From assembly GCF_014640335.1 (NCBI RefSeq), contig NZ_BMGT01000003.1, positions 541,149-605,148 of the forward strand: a stretch of 64,000 nucleotides of DNA. Direction: 5' to 3'. Positions 1 through 9,240 of this stretch are shown here, one piece after another (position 1 is the first letter of the stretch; the number at the start of each line of letters is the position of its first letter). Below the pieces are notes generated by a model. That model was not told the origin of the DNA, ran no database searches, and saw only the letters and a program-made list of their open reading frames with translations. The DNA comes from Edaphobacter dinghuensis. GTDB lineage: Bacteria; Acidobacteriota; Terriglobia; Terriglobales; Acidobacteriaceae. Position numbers and translations under genes: made by a program.

Positions 1-789
1 CAGGCCGATCGCATCCTTAGCCTCATGCGCCATCACCCCATTCAGACCGGAACGCCGCCCTTTCGTCTGAAGCCCGATGAGCTGCCGTATATTCCTCCGA
101 CACGTCCAGGCTTTCCTGCACGCAACCAGCCGCAGATAGTTGGCCCGATGGTGAATGAGAAGTACAAGATGATACTTTTCGTTCCCGGCATGGGCCGCGG
201 CAGCTTCACTGATCCCTCGTATCATCTGCCTGCGTTCTATGAGCTGTGGTCGCGGTGGGGACCGGTTGAGGACCGCGCCTTCTGGGCCGAAGCTGCAACG
301 GCCAGCCGGAGTTTTTTCCAGAAGGCCACGAACCCGAGTACAGGGCTTGCACCTGACTATGCTGACTTCGATGGCAAACCGCATGGGGCGGGCTTCAATC
401 CGATGTCGGCTAACTTTTCGTATGACTCTTGGCGAACGGCCAGCAACTGGTCGGTTGATTACTCGTGGTGGCATAAGGATGCGGAAGAGAACGTCCTGAG
501 CGACCGCATTCAGAAGTTTCTCTTCAGCCAAGGGGTTGATACGTTCAGCGATCGGTACACGCTGGACGGTAAACCGCTCTCACGACGACACTCCACGGGA
601 ATGGTTGCCACCACGGCAACCGCAGGGCTGGCCGCGACGAAAGGGCCAATCTCGAAGGCCTTTGTCGATGCACTCTGGAATTCACCCATTCCGTCTGGAG
701 AGCAGCGCTATTACGATGGCATGCTTTACATGATGAGTCTGCTTCATTCCAGCGGCAACTTCCGCATCTGGGGGCCGAAGCCTCATTAA
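1..789 (+). CDS. GH8-family glycoside hydrolase, C-terminal part (5' end outside window)
   Basis: The reading frame is open from base 1, so the start lies upstream and about 262 C-terminal residues are visible. The closing segment (YYDGMLYMMSLLHSSGNFRI) and the tryptophan/tyrosine-rich stretch with SYDSWRTASNW and DYSWW resemble family GH8, in particular the reducing-end xylose-releasing exo-oligoxylanases, which fold as an (alpha/alpha)6 barrel. The catalytic residues of GH8 lie mainly in the missing N-terminal half, so activity cannot be judged here. A role in xylo-oligosaccharide breakdown fits the GH77, GH115 and GH9 genes elsewhere in the window. A cellulase-like GH8 specificity remains possible. 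Confidence 0.75.
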   Translation, partial: QADRILSLMRHHPIQTGTPPFRLKPDELPYIPPTRPGFPARNQPQIVGPMVNEKYKMILFVPGMGRGSFTDPSYHLPAFYELWSRWGPVEDRAFWAEAATASRSFFQKATNPSTGLAPDYADFDGKPHGAGFNPMSANFSYDSWRTASNWSVDYSWWHKDAEENVLSDRIQKFLFSQGVDTFSDRYTLDGKPLSRRHSTGMVATTATAGLAATKGPISKAFVDALWNSPIPSGEQRYYDGMLYMMSLLHSSGNFRIWGPKPH

Positions 790-917
790 TCCGAAAAATT
801 CTGTTAACTGTTTCGAAGGGTCTGTTCTTCTACTATGGACGATAGAGGGACAGATCTTTCGTCGTTTTCGACCAAAGATGAATTGGCATCAAACGTTAAC
901 GCGGTACAGGGGGAGCG

Positions 918-2513
918 ATGAGTGGGGAAGCGATGAATGCTGATCGGTTGTCGGGAGTTCTGCTGCATGTGACGTCGTTGCCTTCCTATGGTGGTGTGGG
1001 AGATTTCGGCCCGGCGGCTTATGCGTTTGTGGACTTCCTGGCTGCGGCCAAACAAAGGCTGTGGCAGGTGCTGCCTCTAAGCCCGACGGGTTATGGTGGA
1101 TCGCCTTATTCGGCTTTGTCGGCGTTTGCGGGGAATCCTTTGTTCATCAGCCTGGAGCGGCTGGTGCAGGACGGCTGGATTGGCGCGGATCGAATCGAAG
1201 GATTACCGGGGCATGATGGCCCAGCGGATTTCGTAGAGGCAATGCGGATGAAGCTGCCACTGATCGAAGAGGCGGCTGCGAACTTTCTCGACCACGCACC
1301 GGATGAGATGCGGGCCCGCTTTCAGAAGTTCTGCCAGGACAATATTTCGTGGCTCTCTGACTACGCGCTGTTTAATGTGTTGCGGAGAATGCATGGCTAT
1401 GTCAGTTGGATTGACTGGCCTGCCGAATATGCGCGCAGGAAGAGCGATGCGTTGACGGCGGTGCTGAACGCGCATGGGCGAGAGCTGGCTATCGAGCAGG
1501 CTATTCAATTCTTTTTCAATGAACAGTGGTGTGCGCTGCGGACCTACTGCGCAGAGCGGAAGGTTCGCATTCTGGGCGATGTCGCTATCTTTGTGAACTA
1601 CGACAGTGCCGATGTGTGGATGCATCCCGAGATCTTCGAGCTGGACGACGATTTGAAGCCGACGCGAGTGTCGGGCGTGCCGCCGGATTATTTTTCGGTC
1701 ACGGGCCAGCGCTGGGGAAATCCGCTGTACAAGTGGGACTTGATGAAGGAGCGCGGATTTGACTGGTGGGTGGCGCGGATTCGGCGTGCGCTGACGCTTT
1801 ACGACTCGATACGGCTGGATCACTTCCGCGGCTTCGAGGCGTACTGGTCAATCCCTGCCGATGAACCGACGGCGATCAATGGCTTGTGGGTAAAGGCTCC
1901 CGGGCATGAGCTATTCAATCGACTGAAAGAGGTGTTTGGCGAGCTTCCGTTCATCGCCGAGGACCTGGGCTTGATTACGCCTGAGGTCGATGAGCTGCGC
2001 GAGCACTTTGGCATGCCCGGAATGAGAATTCTTCAGTTCGGCTTCTCCGACCGGGGCAGTCACCTCTACCTTCCGCATCGTTTTGTCCAGAACACGGTGG
2101 TCTATACAGGGACGCATGACAATAACACGACTCTGGGGTGGTGGCGCGACGATGCCAGCGAGATGGAACGTGCCCATGCGCAGACTTATCTGCAAACGAT
2201 TGAGCACGACGGCGATATCGTATGGGCGATGATGCGCGCGGCGGCAAGATCGGTGGCGAATCTGTGCATCTTTCCCATGCAGGATGTCTTGCACCTGGGC
2301 AGTGCGTGTCGCATGAATACGCCGGCCGCTGGGGCAGGGAACTGGACGTGGCGATATGGCCTGCATGCCCTGCATCCTGACTTTGCGACCAAGCTGGCAG
2401 CGCTGATGGAAATGACAGACCGTGATGGCTATGAGGTCCCGAAAGACGGAGTCGAGGCGGGGAATCCGACTGATGATGTCCACAGACAGGCAGAGCTGGG
2501 TTCCAGCGTTTAG
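918..2513 (+). CDS. malQ: 4-alpha-glucanotransferase (amylomaltase, GH77)
   Basis: This 531-residue protein transfers alpha-1,4-glucan segments between maltodextrins, a cytoplasmic step of glycogen or maltose metabolism. It matches the short (about 500-residue) GH77 form, not the longer enterobacterial MalQ. The N-terminus has the family signature around LHVTSLPS and LPLSPTGYGGSPYS. The three catalytic acids are visible: Asp301 in RLDHFRG, Glu348 in IAEDLG and Asp401 in GTHDNNT. The ATG at 918 is preceded by GGGGGAG; a second in-frame ATG at 933 has its own GGGGAAG, so the first few residues are uncertain. It stands alone, followed 35 bases later by a small gene. Confidence 0.93.
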   Translation: MSGEAMNADRLSGVLLHVTSLPSYGGVGDFGPAAYAFVDFLAAAKQRLWQVLPLSPTGYGGSPYSALSAFAGNPLFISLERLVQDGWIGADRIEGLPGHDGPADFVEAMRMKLPLIEEAAANFLDHAPDEMRARFQKFCQDNISWLSDYALFNVLRRMHGYVSWIDWPAEYARRKSDALTAVLNAHGRELAIEQAIQFFFNEQWCALRTYCAERKVRILGDVAIFVNYDSADVWMHPEIFELDDDLKPTRVSGVPPDYFSVTGQRWGNPLYKWDLMKERGFDWWVARIRRALTLYDSIRLDHFRGFEAYWSIPADEPTAINGLWVKAPGHELFNRLKEVFGELPFIAEDLGLITPEVDELREHFGMPGMRILQFGFSDRGSHLYLPHRFVQNTVVYTGTHDNNTTLGWWRDDASEMERAHAQTYLQTIEHDGDIVWAMMRAAARSVANLCIFPMQDVLHLGSACRMNTPAAGAGNWTWRYGLHALHPDFATKLAALMEMTDRDGYEVPKDGVEAGNPTDDVHRQAELGSSV

Positions 2514-2548
2514 ACTGAAGAAGGTACATTAAAACTTCAGGAGCCTAC

Positions 2549-2734
2549 ATGCCTCTTTCCGGCGAAGCCATCCGCACGATGAATTACGTTGATGATATTT
2601 CGGTTACGCTGCGCCGCATTCTCGCGGTGCTACCGTCCTTGACCGAGGATGAGCGTCAGCGCGTCGCCGAACATATCAAGCACGCTGAACCGAGCTACGA
2701 GTCGGTCATCAACGCTGTCGCGAGCAAAAAATAA
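2549..2734 (+). CDS. small hypothetical protein (61 aa), coupled to the next gene
   Basis: I do not recognise a family. The protein is short, acidic to neutral and predicted helical (VTLRRILAVLPSLTEDERQRV), without membrane segment or signal peptide. Evidence that it is translated: an AGGAG sequence eight bases before the ATG, and a stop codon TAA (2732-2734) that overlaps by one base the ATG of the following dehydrogenase-like gene. This overlap suggests translational coupling and a shared task, but no function can be assigned. Confidence 0.6.
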   Translation: MPLSGEAIRTMNYVDDISVTLRRILAVLPSLTEDERQRVAEHIKHAEPSYESVINAVASKK

Positions 2735-3330
2735 TGCAGCCAGTCGGTTCGCCGTCACCGTTCGAAATTCGGACGGTGGCGGTGATTGGTGCCGGGACGG
2801 CTGGCCGCAGCTTTGCCTTGGCTTGTGTCGCCGCTGGATTTCATGTGGTGCTCGAAGACGTGATGCCGGCAAATCTTCGCCGGGCAGAGGCGGATTTCGC
2901 GGAGATGGACCTGCGCGAATCGCAGGGCAGGCTTGATCTTGCATTGACCGTCGAAGACGCCGTCCGCGAGGCGGATATCGCCGTTGATTTCGTCCCCGAC
3001 GAGCTGGAATCGAAGCTGGAGATCTTCAGCATGATCGATCGGATGGCCCCGCCAAAGACGATCCTGTGTACGCCCAGCGACGCCTTGAGCATCACCGATC
3101 TGGCATCCTGTGTGTATCGTCCTGAGCGGTGTTTTGCGGTGCGTGGAGATCTGATGGGTGGTGATGCTGGCGTGGGGCCAATGGTCCGGCTGTTGTATCC
3201 AATATCTGCCGATAGCCGTGCACTTACGGCAATGGGAGGCTTTTTGCGCTCTTTGGGCAGGAATGTACAGAATGAGCCGGATCCCGATGTGCCAGTCTTG
3301 ATGAAGAACCAAATATCCACAGCTTTATAG
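2734..3330 (+). CDS. 3-hydroxyacyl-CoA dehydrogenase-like NAD-binding protein, lacking the C-terminal domain
   Basis: Residues 13-35 form a Rossmann nucleotide-binding start (VAVIGAGTAGRSFALACVAAGF) as in 3-hydroxyacyl-CoA dehydrogenases, and later segments (DIAVDFVPDELESKLEIF, LSITDLAS, RPERCFAV) follow that family. Full-length enzymes have about 280-300 residues; this one stops at 198, before the dimerisation/substrate domain. Where the family carries its catalytic histidine (G-M-H-F-x-N-P) the sequence reads AVRGDLMGGD, so the classical catalytic residue is absent. It is probably an NAD(H)-binding relative with another role. The start overlaps the stop of the upstream 61-aa gene. Confidence 0.7.
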   Translation: MQPVGSPSPFEIRTVAVIGAGTAGRSFALACVAAGFHVVLEDVMPANLRRAEADFAEMDLRESQGRLDLALTVEDAVREADIAVDFVPDELESKLEIFSMIDRMAPPKTILCTPSDALSITDLASCVYRPERCFAVRGDLMGGDAGVGPMVRLLYPISADSRALTAMGGFLRSLGRNVQNEPDPDVPVLMKNQISTAL

Positions 3331-3412
3331 GCACAGCGAATAAACGAAAAATCGGAACTGTTTTATTGGAATTTGCGTAACGTAGGGTGGAGAATGAAGT
3401 CCAACCATCGTC

Positions 3413-4669
3413 ATGCGCGCGCTTTTCGACATCTTTGCCCAGGTCTTCCAATCGATTGGAGCTAACAAGCTGCGATCGTTCCTCACGATGTTTGGTATTG
3501 CGTGGGGCGTCGCTTCCTTGTTGCTGCTGATCGGGCTGGGGGAAGGATTTCGTTCCGGGCAGCGCCGGGGACTGTCTGAGCTGGGATCGGACGTCATCAT
3601 GCTCTTCAGCGGGACCGTGCCCGCGCTTCCGAACCAGCACACTGGCATGCGGCCCTACAAACTGACTTTGAGCGATGCCGATGCGATTCGTGCCGAGGCA
3701 TTCCATGTTCGAAATGCGACTGCGTTTATTGATCGCGGCGATCTGAAGGAGGTCAGCGAGTTTTCAAGCGCGGGCGGCTCCGTTTTGGGAGCAGAGGCGA
3801 ACTATCCTCAGATTCGTAATCTTCCAGTCGCTGAAGGTCGCTGGATCAATGCGGCGGACGAAGCGCAACATCGACAGGTCGTATTTCTAGGGCAGAAGAA
3901 TAATAAATTGCTGTTTCCCGGACGGCCCTCTGTCGGATCTTTCATCACGCTGAATGGATATCGTTTTCAGGTAATTGGTGTCGCTCCCAAGATCGGGCGA
4001 GGCAACAACGATAGCGACAATCAAAGGGTTTATATTCCGCTGTCGACGATGCTTGAGCTTTTTCCGATTCTTGGCGAGAATATTCCCGCGGATGCTGTTA
4101 CTTCCATTCAATACCAACCTACAACCGAAGACCAGAACGAGGCCGCGAAAGCTGATGTCCATCGCATTATCGCGAAGCGGCATGATTTTGATCCAAGCCT
4201 GACGGACGCCTTCGAAGAGTGGGATACCATCAAGGCAAATAAGACCGTCGGCCTCATCTTCACGGCGATGGATGTCTTTCTCGGTGGGGTGGGCATCGTC
4301 ACGCTGGCACTGGGCGCGGTCGGCATCATCAACATCATGCTGGTGACGGTGACGGAGCGTACCAAGGAGATTGGCCTGCGCAAGGCGCTGGGAGCAACCA
4401 ATAGCAGTATTCTGATGCAGTTTTTTCTCGAAGGAATTATGTTGACGGGAATCAGCGGCCTGATTGGGATTGCAGGTGCAGCCACGCTGATGATGGTGTT
4501 GGGACATGCGATGGGAGACAACCAGATGGGATTCGATCCGCCGCGGCTGGTGCCATGGTCGGCGGCAATGGCGATGGGTACACTTGTGCTTTGCGGCGTG
4601 GTGGCTGGCATCTATCCGGCGAGCCGTGCAGCGACGATGCAGCCAGTCGAGGCGCTGCGCAAGGAGTAA
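3413..4669 (+). CDS. MacB/FtsX-type ABC transporter permease
   Basis: A 418-residue membrane protein with the MacB topology: one N-terminal membrane helix (about residues 18-42, after ANKLRSFLTMFGIAWG), a large periplasmic domain, and three C-terminal helices in the FtsX domain, with the conserved cytoplasmic loop TERTKEIGLRKALGA and the closing PVEALRKE. Such permeases transmit ATP-driven conformational change across the inner membrane for export of macrolides, lipoproteins or peptides. No ATPase subunit or membrane-fusion gene is adjacent. The next gene is a homologous permease four bases downstream, so the two probably form a heterodimer. Confidence 0.88.
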   Translation: MRALFDIFAQVFQSIGANKLRSFLTMFGIAWGVASLLLLIGLGEGFRSGQRRGLSELGSDVIMLFSGTVPALPNQHTGMRPYKLTLSDADAIRAEAFHVRNATAFIDRGDLKEVSEFSSAGGSVLGAEANYPQIRNLPVAEGRWINAADEAQHRQVVFLGQKNNKLLFPGRPSVGSFITLNGYRFQVIGVAPKIGRGNNDSDNQRVYIPLSTMLELFPILGENIPADAVTSIQYQPTTEDQNEAAKADVHRIIAKRHDFDPSLTDAFEEWDTIKANKTVGLIFTAMDVFLGGVGIVTLALGAVGIINIMLVTVTERTKEIGLRKALGATNSSILMQFFLEGIMLTGISGLIGIAGAATLMMVLGHAMGDNQMGFDPPRLVPWSAAMAMGTLVLCGVVAGIYPASRAATMQPVEALRKE

Positions 4670-4673
4670 GGCG

Positions 4674-5912
4674 ATGCTGCGAGACATCTTTGGGCAAGCG
4701 ATGGAAGCGATGCGGCACAACGGTCGGCGCACGGCCATCACGATCGTCGGCATGGCGTGGGGCATCGCTACCGTTGTGCTTCTCCTGGCGTATGGCGCAG
4801 GCTTCGGGCGCGCCTTCGAGACGATCTTCGCTCAGTTCGGCACCAACATGATCGGGGTCTTTCCCGGCACTACCAGCGAGCAGGCGGGCGGAGCCAAAGC
4901 CGGTGTGCCGATTCGTCTCAAGATGGACGATGTGGAGCGCATTCGGGAGACGGTTCCCGGCGTTCTGCATACATCGCCTGTGCTCTGGAAGCAGGTGCCA
5001 GTGCAAAATGATCTGCACACCTACACGTGGGAGGTCGATGGTGTCTCACCCGAGATTCAGGACATTCAGAAGATGGATCTGGCCGAAGGGCGTTTTCTAA
5101 CCGAAGCCGATCTACAACAACGGAACCATGTTGCGGTTATTGGATCGCAGGGTTCGTCGAAGCTCTTCTCCGGAATCTACCCCCTCGGCCAGACGATTCG
5201 CTTGAACGGTATCAGCTTTGAAGTGATTGGTGTGCTGAAGCCCAAGATGCAGGAGGGCGATGACAACATCAATCGCATCACCTACATTCCGTTTTCAACC
5301 ATGGGCGATATTAAGGACAACAAATATCTCGATGGCATCTGGTTTAACTATCGTGGCGAACCGAAGAGCGTAGAGCGCGCCTTGCGAAATACGCTCGCAG
5401 CCGCGCATGCATTCCGTCCGACAGACCACAATGCGATCTGGGTGGCTAACATCATGGAGCAGCTCGCGCAGTTCCGCATCATATCGCTGGGATTGCAGGT
5501 GCTGTTGCTCTTTATCGGAACGCTGACGCTGGGCATCGCCGGTATAGGGCTGATGAATATCATGCTAGTTAGTGTGCAGCAGCGCACGCGAGAGATTGGT
5601 GTGGAGAAGGCACTGGGCGCGAGGAAACGCCACATCCTCTTGCAATTCCTTGCCGAAGCTCTCGTGATTACCGGAGTCGGCGGAATTGCTGGCATCGCGC
5701 TGGCCTATGGAGTCAGCAAAGCCGTGGGCGGCATCACCTTCTACAGCGCGATTGCCTCGAATGCGAGTGCGGCGGACATCTACCTGCTGATCTCGCCGCA
5801 TATTGTGATTCTGGCGACGGCCGTTCTCGTCATCGTAGGCACGGTGAGCGGAATGATTCCTGCCATCCAGGCAGCGAACCTCGATCCGATTGAGGCGCTT
5901 CGCTACGAGTGA
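4674..5912 (+). CDS. MacB/FtsX-type ABC transporter permease, second subunit
   Basis: A 412-residue homologue of the preceding permease with the same design: N-terminal helix (NGRRTAITIVGMAWGIATVV), periplasmic domain, then FtsX-like helices with QQRTREIGVEKALGARKRH and the ending DPIEALRYE. The reading frame extends upstream to 4506, but the ATG at 4674 is preferred because the family N-terminus begins there and AAGGAG overlaps the end of the upstream gene. The two genes are four bases apart and thus cotranscribed. The ATP-binding partner must be encoded elsewhere. Confidence 0.88.
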   Translation: MLRDIFGQAMEAMRHNGRRTAITIVGMAWGIATVVLLLAYGAGFGRAFETIFAQFGTNMIGVFPGTTSEQAGGAKAGVPIRLKMDDVERIRETVPGVLHTSPVLWKQVPVQNDLHTYTWEVDGVSPEIQDIQKMDLAEGRFLTEADLQQRNHVAVIGSQGSSKLFSGIYPLGQTIRLNGISFEVIGVLKPKMQEGDDNINRITYIPFSTMGDIKDNKYLDGIWFNYRGEPKSVERALRNTLAAAHAFRPTDHNAIWVANIMEQLAQFRIISLGLQVLLLFIGTLTLGIAGIGLMNIMLVSVQQRTREIGVEKALGARKRHILLQFLAEALVITGVGGIAGIALAYGVSKAVGGITFYSAIASNASAADIYLLISPHIVILATAVLVIVGTVSGMIPAIQAANLDPIEALRYE

Positions 5913-5929
5913 CCTTAGCGACTACCCGA

Positions 5930-7915
5930 CTAATTTTGTTCAGCCGGACGCTTGTATGGTTTCTGCATCAATGCGCGTGCCTCATTGATAGCGCCCTGTG
6001 TGTTGTCGTTGGTCTGTACAGCGAGGCGGTACTCGTTGACGGCACGGTCACGCTGACCGGTTAGATCGAAGATGCGGCCTAGCTCGATGTGGCTCCAGAC
6101 CTCGACCCATCTTGGGTCGTCATCTCCGCGCAGAGCGTCACGGAAAGAGTTTGCCGCAGATTGATAATTGCGCTGCATGAAGAAGACTTCGCCGATGCGG
6201 TAGGAGGCGAGCGAGCTGTTTTTGTTGGCGTCGAGGGCCTTCTGGTACTCGATCAGTGCAGCAGTGAGATCGCCCTGTGCGACTTGCTCCTGCCCGCGCA
6301 AAACAGCCACGCGCACAGCGAGATCGGGCGTGCTCTTCAGCAGCCAGTTGTCCGGATCGATGCTGATATGACGCGGGCGGCCAAAGGTCTCGATGGAGTA
6401 TTGTGACTCGTTGCCGCTGACGACGATGCGCTTGACCTCCGTTTTACCATCCGTCTCGATGCGCAGTTCGACCGGCATGCGAAAGAGGTCGAGGTCCTGC
6501 GTGATGGCTCCGACCGTGCGGAAGCCTTTGTTGCTGCCAAGGCGAAAGACGGTGTACTTATCTCCGAACGCCGGTGCGCCGGTGCCATCGATCCACTGCG
6601 AAAAGAATGGCGTCAGTTCCAGATGCGATTGGGCTTCGGCGACGGTTTGAACGTCAGAGCTGCGAATGGACTTGTCGGTATATTGCGACAGCATGCCGCG
6701 CAGGAACTGGGTGAAGGTATCGTCACCCATCTCCCAGCGAAGCATATGGAAGACCATCGCACCTTTTTCGAGGGTCATGGACTGGAACTGTGGAGAGAAC
6801 GGATCGAGGCGTCCGAGAGAGGTGAGCGGAACGGTATCGTAGGCCAGCGCACCGGCGGAAACGTCGGTGACGGCTGACTGAAATGCGGTCTTTCCAGCTG
6901 AATCTTCGAGATACATTAGCTCGGCATAGCGCGACATGCCATTGGTGATCCAGGCATCGTTCAAGCTCGCAGGCGAGATCTCGCTACCCCACCACTGATG
7001 CGCGATGGTGTTGGAGATGAGCCGCTGTGCGTTGCGCGCGGCAATGCGGCCTCCGCCGATGGCGACAATCTCCGGTGCCCATGTGGCTGAGACGGCATCG
7101 TCCGGCAGTTCCACGAGGTTGAGAATCGGCGACTCAGGCTGGCCGAAGGTGCTGGTCATAAACTCAAACTGCCTGGCGGCAGTGTGAGCGAAGTCGAGAG
7201 CGAAAGGTTTGCGTTTGTCGGTGACATAGACGTGAATGTTGTTGACGCCAGATGTACCAGCGGGATCGAGGAACTTGCCGGCGATGATGGTTCCGGGGAA
7301 GCCGGGCTTGGTCCAGTTGAAGTCGTATTCGGTGCGATTGCCGGGCAGGTTTTTCTGTCCGGCGACTCCGCTGCCGACCACGCGCTCGTCGGAAGGCACA
7401 CGGATGTGCATCTGAGCGGTGAAGCGGTCGGTGTACAGGCCGGTCATGGGGAACCATGCGCCGGGGTACAGCAGAATGCTGATGGGATCGTCGATCGAGG
7501 CCAGCTTGATTCCGCTGACCGGGCTGGTATCGGAGCCGGTCAACGTGCCGGAGTATTCAAAGTTATAGGTGGTGCTGGTTCCTTTGGGGATCGGCGTGGC
7601 CAGATTAAAGCGTACGGTGCTGTTGGTGGTAAGGCGCTCCGATTCGAGGGGCTTGCCGCTCGAATCCGTGACCTTGGTGATCTGCAATCCGTTGTTCAAC
7701 TCGAAGATGGGAGAGGTGAGATCTTCAAGCGCAGTAAAGGTTACGGCTGCCGTTACGGTGAGATGATGCACCGCAGGATCGAGATCCGCAGTAATGTTGT
7801 AGCCGGTGACGTGCAGTTGAGGTCTGACAGGCGCTGCCCAAAGGGAAACCGTGAGAATGCACGCGGGAAACAGTGCGGTTGCCAGAACTCGAAGATACCG
7901 GGAAGGTAGGTGCAT
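5930..7915 (-). CDS. secreted M1 aminopeptidase-like protein with destroyed zinc site and C-terminal TPR region
   Basis: A 661-residue protein with an N-terminal signal sequence (hydrophobic stretch ending near residue 28) and the architecture of M1 peptidases: N-terminal beta domain, then a thermolysin-like region. The active site is degenerate. The HExxH motif reads NTIAH (302-306), so the first zinc ligand and the catalytic glutamate are lost; the third ligand, normally the glutamate of NEGFA, is Asn325 in TNGMS; and the GAMEN substrate loop reads SATWA. The fold signature AHQWWG and surrounding tryptophans persist. Residues about 545-645 look like tetratricopeptide repeats (GDLTAALIEYQKALDANK and following). 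It is probably an envelope binding or scaffold protein, not a peptidase. Confidence 0.8.
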   Translation of the reverse strand: MHLPSRYLRVLATALFPACILTVSLWAAPVRPQLHVTGYNITADLDPAVHHLTVTAAVTFTALEDLTSPIFELNNGLQITKVTDSSGKPLESERLTTNSTVRFNLATPIPKGTSTTYNFEYSGTLTGSDTSPVSGIKLASIDDPISILLYPGAWFPMTGLYTDRFTAQMHIRVPSDERVVGSGVAGQKNLPGNRTEYDFNWTKPGFPGTIIAGKFLDPAGTSGVNNIHVYVTDKRKPFALDFAHTAARQFEFMTSTFGQPESPILNLVELPDDAVSATWAPEIVAIGGGRIAARNAQRLISNTIAHQWWGSEISPASLNDAWITNGMSRYAELMYLEDSAGKTAFQSAVTDVSAGALAYDTVPLTSLGRLDPFSPQFQSMTLEKGAMVFHMLRWEMGDDTFTQFLRGMLSQYTDKSIRSSDVQTVAEAQSHLELTPFFSQWIDGTGAPAFGDKYTVFRLGSNKGFRTVGAITQDLDLFRMPVELRIETDGKTEVKRIVVSGNESQYSIETFGRPRHISIDPDNWLLKSTPDLAVRVAVLRGQEQVAQGDLTAALIEYQKALDANKNSSLASYRIGEVFFMQRNYQSAANSFRDALRGDDDPRWVEVWSHIELGRIFDLTGQRDRAVNEYRLAVQTNDNTQGAINEARALMQKPYKRPAEQN

Positions 7916-7996
7916 GTCGGGCGAAGATCCTCAAAAAATAATGGTACAGCCTTCGTGATGTTAGACGCTTGCCGTTGAAATTCGGACACTTGTAGC

Positions 7997-9211
7997 TCAG
8001 GGGTACGACAACAGGCTCTCGACGGCATCGCAGACCTGGGCAATGGAGCCTGATCCGGAGGGAGGGAGCAGCTTAAAGTGTGCTTCGGCCAGGTCGGAGA
8101 GCATCTGTTCGCGCTGAGGCCCATCGGCCAACAACGGAATCAGGGCCTTTGCCACGTTTGCTCCAGTAAAACGGGTCTGCAGCAGCTCGGGCACAATGCG
8201 CTTTCCGGCAACCAGATTGACCATGGCAATGGGAAGATTGCCGTCTCGGTCTTTCTCCGCCGGAATCTCATGTGGATAGCGGATGAGTTTTCGTGCAAGT
8301 ACAAAGGTAAGCGGGGAGACCCGGTAGACGACGACGAAGGGGTTTCCGATGACGGTTGCCTGTACGGTTGCGGTGCCGCTGGCAACAACGCTGGCGCGGG
8401 CGTGGTGGAGCGCCTCGCGTGCGTCGTCGACCAGCGTAACCCTTGGCTTGGTTGAGCTGTAGTAGATCGGGTCTTGCAGAAAATTAAGAATGTACGAGGT
8501 GTTTACCGTCGAGGCGACCGGAATAATGAACTCGTACCTGCCCTGAGTGTTCAGAAGAGAGGCTGCATGCAGCATCTCCGGCAGGTTGAGTTGTACCTCT
8601 TTGCGGCGACTGCCGGGGAGCAGCGCGATCCAGTTCTTCGCGGGGTCGAGTATGTGCTTTGCGGCGTACTCCGCACGATTGATATCGGGTAGAGGGAGCT
8701 GTGCCAGAGGATGCCCCACGAACACAGCATCGACATTGCGCGCCCGGTAAAAGCGTTCCTCGAAAGGGAAGATGACCATCATGCGACTGACTCGCTGCTG
8801 TACCCAGCGCAGACGCCTGCGTTTCCACGCCCAGAGCTGAGGGCTGACGAAATATACGACCGGGATATTGAGTCTGCGGAGCGTGCGAGCAAGACGGAAG
8901 TTGACATCGGGAAAATCGATGAGGATGGCAATGTCCGGGCGCCGTTTTTTGATGGACGTGACCAGACGACGGTACTCGCCATAGATGTGGGGCATGTGGC
9001 AGATCACCTCAGTGATGCCCATGTGGGCCACATCTTCGGCGTGAACGATGCGCTCAAGACCCGCGGCAGCCATCTCGAGACCGCCGAGGCCGAAGCAGGT
9101 GAGCTGCGGCATGCGAGCACGCAGCTCTGTAATGATCTGAGCGCCATAGTAGTCCCCGCTGGCCTCGCCGGCGGAGAGAAAAATGTGCGGAGATGGGTTG
9201 CTTTCTGCCAC
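7997..9211 (-). CDS. lpxB: lipid-A-disaccharide synthase
   Basis: LpxB joins UDP-2,3-diacylglucosamine and lipid X to form the lipid A disaccharide, at the cytoplasmic face of the inner membrane. The 404-residue length is close to the family norm. Recognisable family segments are FLSAGEASGDYYGAQI at the N-terminus, the central DFPDVNFRLAR and YFVSPQLWAWKRRR, and VGHPLAQ followed by LLPGSRRKEV in the sugar-nucleotide half (GT19). It lies 29 bases downstream of an MsbA-like ABC exporter gene in the same direction, consistent with a lipid A assembly and transport unit. Confidence 0.95.
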   Translation of the reverse strand: MAESNPSPHIFLSAGEASGDYYGAQIITELRARMPQLTCFGLGGLEMAAAGLERIVHAEDVAHMGITEVICHMPHIYGEYRRLVTSIKKRRPDIAILIDFPDVNFRLARTLRRLNIPVVYFVSPQLWAWKRRRLRWVQQRVSRMMVIFPFEERFYRARNVDAVFVGHPLAQLPLPDINRAEYAAKHILDPAKNWIALLPGSRRKEVQLNLPEMLHAASLLNTQGRYEFIIPVASTVNTSYILNFLQDPIYYSSTKPRVTLVDDAREALHHARASVVASGTATVQATVIGNPFVVVYRVSPLTFVLARKLIRYPHEIPAEKDRDGNLPIAMVNLVAGKRIVPELLQTRFTGANVAKALIPLLADGPQREQMLSDLAEAHFKLLPPSGSGSIAQVCDAVESLLSYP

Positions 9212-9240
9212 GTTCGATTCGCGTTCGCTTGAATACTGTA

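Noticed and set aside
3330..3412. Possible frameshift truncating the hydroxyacyl-CoA dehydrogenase-like gene
   Set aside because: No C-terminal dehydrogenase sequence is found in any frame after the stop; the next gene starts 83 bases later.
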